NCBI GenBank assembly: GCA_009885795.1
Contig: VFKA01000050.1
Span: 1-58,353 of the forward strand
Origin: Rhodospirillales bacterium
GTDB taxonomy: Bacteria > Pseudomonadota > Alphaproteobacteria > Dongiales > Dongiaceae
DNA: 58,353 bases
Reading direction: 5' to 3'
Shown: one piece after another, positions 34,338-43,033 of the stretch
Layout: each line of letters opens with the position of its first letter
Numbering within the stretch: position 1 is the first letter of the stretch
The notes under the pieces: generated by a model
Database searches by the model: none
What the model saw: only the letters and a program-made list of their open reading frames with translations
Told to the model about the DNA's origin: nothing
Program-made: the position numbers and the translations under genes

Positions 34338-35057
34338 TCATGGGCCCCCCAGACGCCGCAACGCTTCCAAGCCGACGGCGGCACCTCCGAACTCCTCCAT
34401 CGCGTCGATGACGCAGGCCCAGAGATATTCGGCCGAGGCGCTGTCGGCGAGCAGGTGATATCCCGGCACGCCGCCGCGGTCCTCGCGGATGACGATGGCG
34501 TTCATCTTGGCCACCGAGGTCTGGGCGATGGCGAGATCGGGAAACCGATGCGTCCGCAAATCGACGCCGCAGATCTTGGAGAACATGGCCGGGCTTTCCG
34601 CGCCCGCGAGCGCGAACCAGGCGTGGCTGTCGGCGCGCGGCATGGGATAGCCGCAAGGCTTGCGCGGCTTCTCCTTTCCCCAACTCCAGGCGGCATCGAG
34701 ACGCGCGCTCAGACGCCCCTCGCCGCCGAGATCGTCGATCAGGAATATCTCGGTCGGCGCCAGGCGCGCCGCCAAGGCGCCGTTCGGCTGGCGATAGGCC
34801 TTGTTACTATCGGGGCCGATATCCAGGCCTTGCGACTGTAGCCACTCCACCGCGCCATTGCCTTTGAAACCGCAACGCGGCAGCGGCGACAGATCGGCGA
34901 TGGCCAGGTGTCGAGCCTTGTGTGTTTCCTCTTCGATGGAGCCGCGATAGCGCAGCGCCACTGCCGCGCCGCCGATCTCGCCGAACTCGGCGCCCGCTTC
35001 CGCCAGCACCCGGTAAAGGAAGCCGCGGCGCTTCAATGATGTGGGATCGATGCTCAT
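34338..35057 (-). CDS. mgdD: N-methylglutamate dehydrogenase gamma subunit (SoxG family)
   Basis: A 239-residue protein of the heterotetrameric sarcosine oxidase gamma-subunit (SoxG) family, a GcvT-like fold. RHLAIADLSPLPRCGFKGNGAVEWL, EIFLIDD and CGVDLRTHRFPDLAIAQTSVAKMNAIVIRED fit the family. It is 10 bases downstream of the alpha subunit. In NMG dehydrogenase it completes the four-subunit complex that oxidises N-methylglutamate. Confidence 0.87.
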   Translation of the reverse strand: MSIDPTSLKRRGFLYRVLAEAGAEFGEIGGAAVALRYRGSIEEETHKARHLAIADLSPLPRCGFKGNGAVEWLQSQGLDIGPDSNKAYRQPNGALAARLAPTEIFLIDDLGGEGRLSARLDAAWSWGKEKPRKPCGYPMPRADSHAWFALAGAESPAMFSKICGVDLRTHRFPDLAIAQTSVAKMNAIVIREDRGGVPGYHLLADSASAEYLWACVIDAMEEFGGAAVGLEALRRLGGP

Positions 35058-35067
35058 GCGTAATCCC

Positions 35068-37986
35068 CTACATCGCCTGGCGCTTGTTGTCGGGGTCGTA
35101 GAAGGGAGGGGAGATGACCCTGCCGCGAATCATCCGCCCTCCGGCGACCTTGATTTCGAACTGCGTATCGGGCGTCGCCTGGGCGGGAGCGACATAGGCT
35201 AGGCCCACCGTGGCGTCGAGCGTGGGCGAGCGCACCGCCGAGGTGACGCGGCCCACGATCTCGCCGCGATGAATGACGAGATGGCATTCATCCGGCACCG
35301 GCGCCGACTTGTCGTCGACGATGAAGCCGACGAGCTTGCGGGTGAGCGCCTTGCTGCCCTGGATTTCGATCGACCGGCCGCCGATGAAGAACGGCTTGTT
35401 CTTGGCGATGGCCCAGCCCATGCCGGCTTCGAGCGGGTGGGTGAGGCCGTCCGTATCCTGGCCGATGATGATGTGGCCTTTCTCCAGGCGAAGGACGCGC
35501 TGGGCCTCGACGCCGAAGGGCCTGATGTCCTCGAGCGCGCCCACCGCCATGATAGCGTCCCACAGGGCCTCGCCCTGACTTGCCGGAACGTGGATCTCGT
35601 AGCCAAGCTCGCCGACGAAGCCGACCCGCAACAGGCGCGCCGGGATGCCGGCCACCGTGCCCTGGCGCACGCCCATGTAAGGAAACGCCTCGGCGGAAAG
35701 ATCGACGTCCGAACACAGGCGCGACAGCACGGCGCGCGACTTCGGCCCGGCGAGATTGACCCCGGCATAAGCCGCGGTCACGTTGGCCACGTCGACGTCG
35801 AGGCGCCACTGCGCGTTCCAAAACAGCATGTGGCGGTAGACGGCATCGACGCCGCCGGTGGTGGCGGTGACATAGAAATGCTGGTCATGAAAACGGCAGG
35901 CGACGCCATCGTCGGTGATGACGCCGCTCTGGTCGGTCATCAAGACGTAGCGCGAACGGCCGACCGGCTGCTTGGCGTAAGCGAAGGTATAGAGACGGTT
36001 CAGCAGCTCGGCCGCGTCGGGACCGCGCACGTCGAGGCCGCCCAGGGTGGAGACGTCGATAAGACCGACATTGCGGCGTACCGCCAACACTTCCTCAAGG
36101 ATCGCCTTGTCGCGATCGGCCGGCACGCCATAATAGGCGGGGCGCAGCCACAGACCGGCCAGCATCATCCGGCCGCCGAGTTCGATATGGCGGTGGTGCA
36201 TGGCGGTGTAACGCACGGGCTCGAACCCGCGGCCGCCGAGATGGCCGAACTTCACCGGACGGTAAGGAGGGCGTTGGGTCGTGACGCCCAGCGCGGATAC
36301 GGGCCGACCGGTCTCCTTGGCCAGCACGCGCACGGCCGCGACGCCTGAGTGCCGCCCTTGCGAAGGCCCCATGCCGACCGTGGAATAGCGTTTCAGCAAC
36401 TCGATGTCGTCGTACCCATCGGCGATGGCATTCACCAGATCTTTAACCTGAAGATCTTCATCGAAGTCGATGAAATCCTTTCCTTTTTTGTGTGGAAAAA
36501 TTGGCCAAGGATGGGTCAAGTCCCGAGCACCGCTGTCGTAGGACGCCACCGGTTCGCTGCCGGTAACGGGCATCCCGGCATCGCGGGCCGCCAGCCAACC
36601 GGCCCGAATCCCTTCGGCGAGAACGGCGTCGAGATCGTAGGCGCCGTTCACCGAGCCCGAGGCAAGCACGCCGGCGGGCAGTTCCGCCGGCTGGAACATG
36701 TGGGTCGCCTCGTCATAGGCAAAGCGCGCGCCGGCATGATGCAGGAGCTGGCCCGCGGGCGTGTAGCCGACCGACATGCAAACGAGATCGCAGCCGACGA
36801 TCGTCGCGCCGCGCTCGTATCGGCCCTCGCCGACGATACGATTGACCAGCACCGCCGCCAGATGTTCGCCGTGGCGATTCTCGATCGCCTCGGAAATGGT
36901 GTGGCCGGCGAGGACGCGAATGCGCCGGTTGGCGACCGAGCGCGTCATGATCGTTGCTACCGGCGCCTCGCGCATATCGACGACCGCTTCCACCTCGACG
37001 CCGGCGTCATCGAGATCGAGGGCAACGCCATATCCATCGGCGTTGGCGGTGAGCACGACCGCCTTGCGGCCGGGCTTTACCCCGTAGAGATGAATGAGCC
37101 GCTGCGCCGCCGACCCCATCATGATTCCCGGCAGATCGTTATGGCGGAAGACCGCCGGCTGTTCCAGGGAACCGGTCGCGACCACGACCGATTTCGCGCG
37201 AATCTTGTAGAGCCGCTGCCCCGCCACGGCGGCCAGCCAGTTGTCGCCATAGAGGCCCGTGCAGGTACAATTCGACAGCACCGTCACGTTCTTGTGGCCG
37301 GCGAGGCGGCGCCGCAGCCGGCTGGCAACGGCGGCGCCCCGCACCCCTTGCGATTCGAACCGGGCATAACCGAGCGAGCCGCCAAGCTCCGGCATGTCGT
37401 CGATGAGGACGATTTCGGCGCCCGACGACGCCGCTTGCAAGGCGGCGGACATTCCCGCCGGCCCGCCGCCGATCACGGCGACATCGGCAAAGAGATACTG
37501 TTTGTCGAAATAACCGTGATGGGCGTGGACATCCACCTTGCCGAGGCCGGCGCGGTTGCGGATGATCGGTTCCCAAAATTTCCAGGCGCCCTTCGGCTTG
37601 AAGAACGCCTTGTAATAGAACCCGACCGGCATGAAGCGGGCCAGGCGCTCGACCACGCGACCGCGATCCTGATTGAGAAAGCCGTCGTAGTTCTGGCCTT
37701 CGGCCGCCAGGCCCTCGGCGATCGGCCGCAGATCGGCCAGCACGTTGGGTTCGGACCCGATCTGGACGAGCGTGTTGCCGTCCTGGCCGGCCATGGTGAG
37801 AACGCCGCGCGGCCGGCGGTACTTGAACGAGCGCGAGAGCAGCCATTCGCCATTGGCGCCAAGCGCGCTGGCGATCGTGTCGCCGGCGAGTCCGCGATAG
37901 GCGCGGCGCTCGAAGGTGAAGTCGATCGGGCGCCGACGGTCGATCAGCCTCCCATAGGGCTCCGGCAGTCGGTTGTCGGCGATCAT
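35068..37986 (-). CDS. mgdC: N-methylglutamate dehydrogenase alpha subunit (SoxA family)
   Basis: A 972-residue homologue of heterotetrameric sarcosine oxidase alpha, of normal length. The N-terminal ~110 residues form the ferredoxin-like segment (AGDTIASALGANGEWLLSRS-FKYRRPRGVL); a dinucleotide-binding domain follows (VAVIGGGPAGMSAALQAASSG at ~175), and the C-terminal ~380 residues form a GcvT-like folate-binding domain (NVGLIDVSTLGGLDVRGPDA, FVGELGYEIHV). The methyl group oxidised from N-methylglutamate can thus be captured on THF. It overlaps mgdB by 4 bases. Confidence 0.92.
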   Translation of the reverse strand: MIADNRLPEPYGRLIDRRRPIDFTFERRAYRGLAGDTIASALGANGEWLLSRSFKYRRPRGVLTMAGQDGNTLVQIGSEPNVLADLRPIAEGLAAEGQNYDGFLNQDRGRVVERLARFMPVGFYYKAFFKPKGAWKFWEPIIRNRAGLGKVDVHAHHGYFDKQYLFADVAVIGGGPAGMSAALQAASSGAEIVLIDDMPELGGSLGYARFESQGVRGAAVASRLRRRLAGHKNVTVLSNCTCTGLYGDNWLAAVAGQRLYKIRAKSVVVATGSLEQPAVFRHNDLPGIMMGSAAQRLIHLYGVKPGRKAVVLTANADGYGVALDLDDAGVEVEAVVDMREAPVATIMTRSVANRRIRVLAGHTISEAIENRHGEHLAAVLVNRIVGEGRYERGATIVGCDLVCMSVGYTPAGQLLHHAGARFAYDEATHMFQPAELPAGVLASGSVNGAYDLDAVLAEGIRAGWLAARDAGMPVTGSEPVASYDSGARDLTHPWPIFPHKKGKDFIDFDEDLQVKDLVNAIADGYDDIELLKRYSTVGMGPSQGRHSGVAAVRVLAKETGRPVSALGVTTQRPPYRPVKFGHLGGRGFEPVRYTAMHHRHIELGGRMMLAGLWLRPAYYGVPADRDKAILEEVLAVRRNVGLIDVSTLGGLDVRGPDAAELLNRLYTFAYAKQPVGRSRYVLMTDQSGVITDDGVACRFHDQHFYVTATTGGVDAVYRHMLFWNAQWRLDVDVANVTAAYAGVNLAGPKSRAVLSRLCSDVDLSAEAFPYMGVRQGTVAGIPARLLRVGFVGELGYEIHVPASQGEALWDAIMAVGALEDIRPFGVEAQRVLRLEKGHIIIGQDTDGLTHPLEAGMGWAIAKNKPFFIGGRSIEIQGSKALTRKLVGFIVDDKSAPVPDECHLVIHRGEIVGRVTSAVRSPTLDATVGLAYVAPAQATPDTQFEIKVAGGRMIRGRVISPPFYDPDNKRQAM

Positions 37987-38291
37987 GACCCGGGCTCGCC
38001 CGGCAAGGGGGCCGTCTTGAACTCGACGCGGTCCTTGAAGACCTCGGTGGCGCGGTAGGTGCGGACGATCTCGTCGCTCACGGTGTCGCGCTCGGCGATG
38101 AACCAGAACGAGGTCGGCACATGGCACCACCATTCCCGCACCATGCCGGCCGTGTTGTTTTCGAGGAAGACGTAGTCGGCCCATTCATGCGCGCCGCAGG
38201 TATTCGGGTCCGGCATCGCCCGCAACTCGCCGCCCCAGGCGAATTCGCTGATGTTGCGCGGGCCGTTCAACGGACAGTTCATGATTTTCAT
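37983..38291 (-). CDS. mgdB: N-methylglutamate dehydrogenase delta subunit (SoxD family)
   Basis: A 102-residue SoxD-type protein. MNCPLNGPRNISEFAWGGEL is the N-terminal metal-site region; in sarcosine oxidase SoxD it is C-P-x-C-G, so here the second Cys is Asn. WWCHVPTSFWFIAERDTVSDEI matches the C-terminal half including the His/Cys pair. Zinc binding may therefore be altered or lost. It has a 14-base gap to mgdA and overlaps mgdC by 4 bases. Confidence 0.87.
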   Translation of the reverse strand: MKIMNCPLNGPRNISEFAWGGELRAMPDPNTCGAHEWADYVFLENNTAGMVREWWCHVPTSFWFIAERDTVSDEIVRTYRATEVFKDRVEFKTAPLPGEPGS

Positions 38292-38305
38292 GACAGCGAC
38301 TCCGC

Positions 38306-39547
38306 TCAGTGTCCGACCGACGCCGCGCCCTTCTCGCCCACTTGCGCGAACTCCGCGAAGCGTTCGAGGCGGAAGGGATAGAGGATGTCCGGCACGCGGC
38401 CGGTGGCGATGAGTTCGGCCATGCGCCGGCCGCACACCGGCGTCGCCTTGAAGCCCCAGGTGCCCCAGCCGGAATCGATGTAGTAGTTGTCGAGCGGCGT
38501 CAGTCCCATGATCGGGCTGAAATCGGGCGTCATGTCGGCCATGCCGGCCCATTGGCGCGCCACATGCACGTCGCCGAGGAACGGGAACAGCTCGAGCATG
38601 TGCCCGAGCAGGCCTTCCTTGAAGTCCAACGTCGAGCGCGACGAGTAGAGGCCGTAGGGGTCGGTCGATCCGCCCATGACCAGTTCGCCGCGCGGCGTCT
38701 GCGAGATATAGATGTGCAGGCTGCCCGAGACCACGATCTGGTCGAGAAAGGGCTTCAACGGCAGCGACACGCAGGCCTGCAGCGGGATCGTCTTGATCGG
38801 CAGGCGGAAGCCGGCAAGTTTCGCCACCCGGCCGCTCGAACCCGCGACCGCCTGCATGGCCAGGCCGCAGCGAACGACGCCCTTCGTGGTCTCGACCGCC
38901 GTCACGCGCCCGTTCTCTTCATGGATGCCGATGACTTCGGTGTTGGTATGAATCTCGACGCCGCGGCGCGTGGCGGCGCGCGCATAGCCCCAGGCGACGG
39001 CATCGTGGCGGGCGATCGCTCCGGGAGGATGATAGAGCGCGCCCAGGATCGGATAACGCACGTCATGCGACAGGTTGAGCGACGGGCAAAGCCTGTGGAT
39101 GTCGTCGGGATAGATCAGCTCCGAATCGACGCCCATATGCTTGTTCACCTCGGCGCGCCACCGGCTGGTCCGCAACGCCGCGTCGGTATGCGCCAGCGTG
39201 AAATGCCCGCGCTCGGAATAGAGGATGTTGAAGTCGAGTTCCTCGCTCAACGTCCGGTAGAGGGCGAGGGATTCCTCGTAAAAGCGCACGCCGTCGGGCG
39301 TCAGGTAGTTCGAGCGGATGATCGCGGTGTTGCGCGCGGTATTGCCGCCGGCGAGATAGCCCTTGTCGATCACGCAGACATTGGTGATGTCGTGATAGGC
39401 GGCCAGGTAATAAGCGGCCGCGAGCCCATGGCCGCCGGCGCCGATGATGACGACGTCATAGGCGGGCTTAAGCTCCGTCGGAAGCGGGAAATGGCGCTCC
39501 ACCGGGTGCTTGCGCGAGAGTCCGTACTTCAATAATCCGAAGGGCAT
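38306..39547 (-). CDS. mgdA: N-methylglutamate dehydrogenase beta subunit (SoxB family)
   Basis: A 413-residue flavoprotein of the heterotetrameric sarcosine oxidase beta type. FAD-binding YDVVIIGAGGHGLAAAYYLA, GYLAGGNTARNTAIIRSNYL (covalent-FMN and FAD region of SoxB) and GWGTWGFKATPVCGRRMAELI are intact. It carries the oxidation site for N-methylglutamate. It is the first gene of the mgdABCD-mgsABC-gmaS run. The 83 bases upstream separate it from a divergent gene and should hold the promoter. Confidence 0.92.
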   Translation of the reverse strand: MPFGLLKYGLSRKHPVERHFPLPTELKPAYDVVIIGAGGHGLAAAYYLAAYHDITNVCVIDKGYLAGGNTARNTAIIRSNYLTPDGVRFYEESLALYRTLSEELDFNILYSERGHFTLAHTDAALRTSRWRAEVNKHMGVDSELIYPDDIHRLCPSLNLSHDVRYPILGALYHPPGAIARHDAVAWGYARAATRRGVEIHTNTEVIGIHEENGRVTAVETTKGVVRCGLAMQAVAGSSGRVAKLAGFRLPIKTIPLQACVSLPLKPFLDQIVVSGSLHIYISQTPRGELVMGGSTDPYGLYSSRSTLDFKEGLLGHMLELFPFLGDVHVARQWAGMADMTPDFSPIMGLTPLDNYYIDSGWGTWGFKATPVCGRRMAELIATGRVPDILYPFRLERFAEFAQVGEKGAASVGH

Positions 39548-39630
39548 GGCGGCTACCGATTACCTTTGGCCCAGTTTGACGCTTGGCGCAAACTGGCGTC
39601 AATCCCGAGCGATCGAGAAGGAAACCGGTC

Positions 39631-40227
39631 ATGAGCGATACAACCGACAACGTGGTCCTGCTGGAAGCGGCGGCCGAGGCGCTGAGGGCCGAGTTCATCT
39701 TCTGGCAGTGCCGGGTGCGCCAAATCGCCATGCGCCAAGGCGGCGGCCGGCCGAGCGCCGGCATGCGCCCGCGCGTGTTCTCGCCCACGGGCGACGAACT
39801 CTCGCCCGGCATCGTCGTACTCGTCAACAAGGCCGAGCCCTTGGAAGCCATCCAGCAATTCCGCTACCAGGTCCTGAAGACGCAAGACCCGATCGAACGA
39901 CACGACAAGGCGCTCGAGATCATGGCCGGGATGTATTTCCAGCGCCCGCATGAGTTCGCCGACGTCCTGACCGCGCTGTTCGGCGAAGGCTCCGGCATCA
40001 TGCTCCGCCTGCTCGATTTCGGGAAATGCCTTTTGGCGTTCGAGCAATTCAACCAATCCTATCGCTTGCCGTGCCGCGTGCGGCTGCTGGCGCCATCCGA
40101 CGATCTCTACCAGGCGACCTACTGGCACAATCGACTGTTCAACCCGCGCATGCCGCCCGGCATCGGTGTCGTGAGCTTCACGCCCGACTGGACGCATGGC
40201 AGCGGCGCTCGAATCGAACCGGACTAA
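39631..40227 (+). CDS. Uncharacterised protein, 198 residues
   Basis: I do not recognise the family. It starts MSDTTDNVVLLEAAAEALRA behind AAGGA, and has mixed helical regions (KALEIMAGMYFQRPHEFADV, LLDFGKCLLAFEQFNQSYRL) and a Trp/Tyr-containing ending (DLYQATYWHNRLFNPRMPPG). No signal peptide or membrane segment is evident. It sits between the two glutamate-type amine operons on the opposite strand, divergent from mgdA (83 bases) and tail-to-tail with the 131-residue gene (4-base overlap). Confidence 0.75.
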   Translation: MSDTTDNVVLLEAAAEALRAEFIFWQCRVRQIAMRQGGGRPSAGMRPRVFSPTGDELSPGIVVLVNKAEPLEAIQQFRYQVLKTQDPIERHDKALEIMAGMYFQRPHEFADVLTALFGEGSGIMLRLLDFGKCLLAFEQFNQSYRLPCRVRLLAPSDDLYQATYWHNRLFNPRMPPGIGVVSFTPDWTHGSGARIEPD

Positions 40228-40619
40228 AACTTCTTATACGCCTTGCGCAACTCGACCATCGGATGGCGCGGCGACATTTGGAACTTGATCAGCATTTCGC
40301 GGGCGATCATGTCGCGGTCCTGTTGGTTATCCGGCAGTTTCATGTTTTTCGGGATCGTGACCCAGCCATTGACGTTGCGGTCGAAGACCGCCGCGCGGCC
40401 TTCCTCGTAGCCCATGTGAACGTCTTCCAGCCAATTGAGGTCGTCCCAGCCCATCAGCTCCATGTACTTGCGCAGGAACGGCGTCAGCCGCTTGTAGTCG
40501 GGCAGCAGATTGACGTCGTAGCGATAGCCGATGTGCTGGCCGATCTCCTTCTCGCGCTTGCTGTCGAGACCGGTCGATTTCAGGAACTTGTTGATGTCGG
40601 GCTTCTTGGCGCCGGGCAT
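40224..40619 (-). CDS. Uncharacterised protein ending the second glutamate-type operon, 131 residues
   Basis: I do not recognise the family. A Lys-rich N-terminus (MPGAKKPDINKFLKSTGLDS) leads into an aromatic/acidic section (LMGWDDLNWLEDVHMGYEEG) and a basic end (FQMSPRHPMVELRKAYKKF). No metal motif or signal peptide. It starts 10 bases after the FMN-domain gene, so it is almost certainly cotranscribed with the amidotransferase/GXGXG/FMN module and may be a structural or accessory subunit. The mgsABC operon has no equivalent here. Confidence 0.75.
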   Translation of the reverse strand: MPGAKKPDINKFLKSTGLDSKREKEIGQHIGYRYDVNLLPDYKRLTPFLRKYMELMGWDDLNWLEDVHMGYEEGRAAVFDRNVNGWVTIPKNMKLPDNQQDRDMIAREMLIKFQMSPRHPMVELRKAYKKF

Positions 40620-40629
40620 GGCCGATCTC

Positions 40630-42006
40630 CTAGTAACGCGTCATGTCGGGCCGGCCGACGGTGTGCTGGGTGCCGGCGAGCGGTACCATGGCGAGCGCCG
40701 AGGCCTCCATGGTGAGCGCCGCCAAATCCTCCGGTTCCAGGGAATGCACGTCGGTCTTGCCGCAGGCGCGCGCCATCATCTGACATTCGATGGCGAGGCA
40801 ATGCAGGAAGTTATAGACGCGCTCCGCGGCCTCGTCGGGATCGAGGCGCTTGCGCAACTCCGGATCCTGCGTCGTGACACCCACCGGACAGCGTCCAGTG
40901 TGGCAGTGGTAGCAGGAGCCGGCCTCGACACCGACTTCCTTCATGTAATCGGCTTCGGGGATGTCCTTGTTGCAATTGAGCGCCATCAGGGCCGAGTGGC
41001 CGATGGCGACCGCGTCGGCGCCGAGCGCCAGCGCCTTGGCCACGTCGGCGCCGTTGCGGATTCCGCCGGCATAGACGAGCGAGATCTGGCCCGACATGTT
41101 GAGGTCGTCGAGCGCCTTCCTGGCTTGGCGGATGGCGGCGATGCCGGGAACGCCCGTCTCCTCGGTCGCGATATGCGGGCCGGCGCCGGTGCCGCCTTCC
41201 ATGCCGTCGATATAGATGCTGTCCGGTCCGCACTTGACCGCCATGCGCACGTCGTCATAGACCCGCGCCGCGCCCAGCTTCAGTTGGATCGGCACCTGGT
41301 AGTCGGTAGCCTCGCGGATCTCCTGGATCTTGAGGGCGAGATCGTCGGGCCCGAGCCAGTCGGGATGGCGCGCGGGCGAGCGTTGGTCGATGCCGGCCGG
41401 AAGCGAGCGCATCTCGGCCACCTGGTCGGTCACCTTCTGGCCCATGAGATGGCCGCCCAAGCCCACCTTGCAGCCCTGGCCGATGAAGAATTCCACCGCG
41501 TCGGCGAGTTGAAGGTGGTTCGGGTTGAAGCCGTAGCGCGACTGGATGCACTGATAGAACCACTTCGAGGAATAGCGCCGTTCGTCGGGGATCATGCCGC
41601 CCTCGCCCGAACAAGTCGCCGTTCCGGCCATGGTGGCGCCGCGCGCGAGCGCGATCTTGGCTTCGAAGGAGAGCGCGCCGAAGCTCATGCCCGTAATGTA
41701 GATCGGGATGTCGAGAACCAGCGGGCGCTTCGCGTTGGGGCCGATGATGGTCTCGGTCAGGCATTTCTCGCGATAGCCCTCGATGACGAATCTCGTCAGC
41801 GTGCCGGGCAGGAAGGTGAGGTCGTCCCAGGTCGGGATCTTCTTGAACAGCGAGAAACCGCGCATGCGGTAGCGGCCGAGCTCCGACTTGATGTGGATGT
41901 CATCCATCACCTCGGGCGTGAAAATTTGGCTATGGCCGAGGACGTTGACGTTGCGCTTCGGCTTCTTCCGAAGCGCCGGAGCGGGGGCGAGTTTGCGCTT
42001 GGCCAT
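40630..42006 (-). CDS. FMN-binding glutamate synthase domain protein, second set (GlxD-like)
   Basis: A 458-residue homologue of MgsC/GlxD. Conserved blocks: YITGMSFGALSFEAKIALAR, AGTATCSGEGGMIPDERRYS, QSRYGFNPNHLQLADAVEFF, YIDGMEGGTGAGPHIATEE, YAGGIRNGADVAKALALGAD and the Cys cluster CYHCHTGRCPVGVTT. It is paralogous to the MgsC at 31133 but lacks its long basic extension and differs in many positions, so the two sets are old duplicates or independently acquired. Confidence 0.88.
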   Translation of the reverse strand: MAKRKLAPAPALRKKPKRNVNVLGHSQIFTPEVMDDIHIKSELGRYRMRGFSLFKKIPTWDDLTFLPGTLTRFVIEGYREKCLTETIIGPNAKRPLVLDIPIYITGMSFGALSFEAKIALARGATMAGTATCSGEGGMIPDERRYSSKWFYQCIQSRYGFNPNHLQLADAVEFFIGQGCKVGLGGHLMGQKVTDQVAEMRSLPAGIDQRSPARHPDWLGPDDLALKIQEIREATDYQVPIQLKLGAARVYDDVRMAVKCGPDSIYIDGMEGGTGAGPHIATEETGVPGIAAIRQARKALDDLNMSGQISLVYAGGIRNGADVAKALALGADAVAIGHSALMALNCNKDIPEADYMKEVGVEAGSCYHCHTGRCPVGVTTQDPELRKRLDPDEAAERVYNFLHCLAIECQMMARACGKTDVHSLEPEDLAALTMEASALAMVPLAGTQHTVGRPDMTRY

Positions 42007-42032
42007 GGAGATTTCCGTCCTATTAAGGGATT

Positions 42033-42869
42033 CTAGAGAACGATCTTCTTTTCGGCTGGCTCGAGATTGTCGTAATTCCAGAGTTGCTTGCCGGCGACGA
42101 TCTTGGTCAGGTTCTTGACGCCTTTCGGGGCAGCGAGGCCGTACATCTTCAGCTTGCGCTCCAGCCACTGGGCGTCGAGGTCGGTCATCTCGCCCGGCAC
42201 CGCGTCGACGCCGAGCCCGGCGATCTTGCCGCCGACATAGATCGTGCCGTCATACATGGAATCGCCGAGGTTCTTGCCGGCATCGCCGAGGATGACCATG
42301 CGGCCGCGCTGCATCATGAAGCCGCAAAAGGCGCCGCAGCGCCCGCCGACGATGATGGTGCCGCCCTTCATGTCGATGCCCATGCGGGCGCCGACATCGC
42401 CCATGCAGACGAGATCGCCGCCGCGCAGCGCGGCGCCGAAGGTGGAGCCCGCGTTCTTCGCCACCACCAACGTGCCGGACATCATGTTTTCGGCGCAGGA
42501 CCACCCCACCCGGCCCTTGATGCGGATATTGGGGCCGTCGATGAGCCCGCAGCCGAAATATCCGAGGCTGCCCTCGATGTAGAGCTGCAGGCGGTTCAAG
42601 ATGCCGACGGCGATGCCATGCTTGGCGCCGGGATTCTTGAGGACGATGGTGCCGTAGCCCTTGGCCATGAGATCGCGCAACTTCAGGTTAATCGCCTGCA
42701 CCGACAGCTTGGCGCAATCGAGCTCGGTGCGCTTGTTGTAGTCGACGTCGAAGGCGCCGGGACTGAGGAAATTCTCCTCTTCCTCCGGCGAGAAGAAGCG
42801 CTGCTGGGTGCGCCCGGCAAGCTGCTCGGTGTGCATCCCGAACTCATGGGATTTGTGTTCTGTTTTCAT
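42033..42869 (-). CDS. GXGXG glutamate synthase domain protein, second set (GlxC-like)
   Basis: A 278-residue beta-helix domain protein, about 50 residues longer than MgsB at the N-terminus (TEQLAGRTQQRFFSPEEEEN then FLSPG). Core turns include GSLGYFGCGLIDGPNIRIKG, VGWSCAENMMSGTLVV, GDVGARMGIDMKGGTIIVGG. It should join amidotransferase and FMN domains of a glutamate-synthase-type complex. Start 42869 is tentative: AAGG lies very close to it, and ATG 42836 is possible. Confidence 0.85.
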   Translation of the reverse strand: MKTEHKSHEFGMHTEQLAGRTQQRFFSPEEEENFLSPGAFDVDYNKRTELDCAKLSVQAINLKLRDLMAKGYGTIVLKNPGAKHGIAVGILNRLQLYIEGSLGYFGCGLIDGPNIRIKGRVGWSCAENMMSGTLVVAKNAGSTFGAALRGGDLVCMGDVGARMGIDMKGGTIIVGGRCGAFCGFMMQRGRMVILGDAGKNLGDSMYDGTIYVGGKIAGLGVDAVPGEMTDLDAQWLERKLKMYGLAAPKGVKNLTKIVAGKQLWNYDNLEPAEKKIVL

Positions 42870-42904
42870 CCTTCGTGACCTTACACCAATTCTCGACGCC
42901 GGAG

Positions 42905-43016
42905 ACCCGTGGCCCATCCTTCGAGACGCGTTCTTCGAACGCTCCTCAGGATGAGGAATGTTACCTCATGCCGGGGAGCCGCAAAGCGGCGTCTCGAAGC
43001 ATGGCGGCGGGGTCGA
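42905..43016. repeat. Dispersed palindromic repeat in the operon
   Basis: CATCCTTCGAGACGCGTTCT, TCGAACGCTCCTCAGGATGA and CCTCATGCCGGGGAGCCGCA then AAGCGGCGTCTCGAAGC. Near-identical sequence recurs at 58226-58353. It separates the amidotransferase and GXGXG genes. Confidence 0.8.
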
Positions 43017-43033
43017 AGCTCCAGGACACCGCA

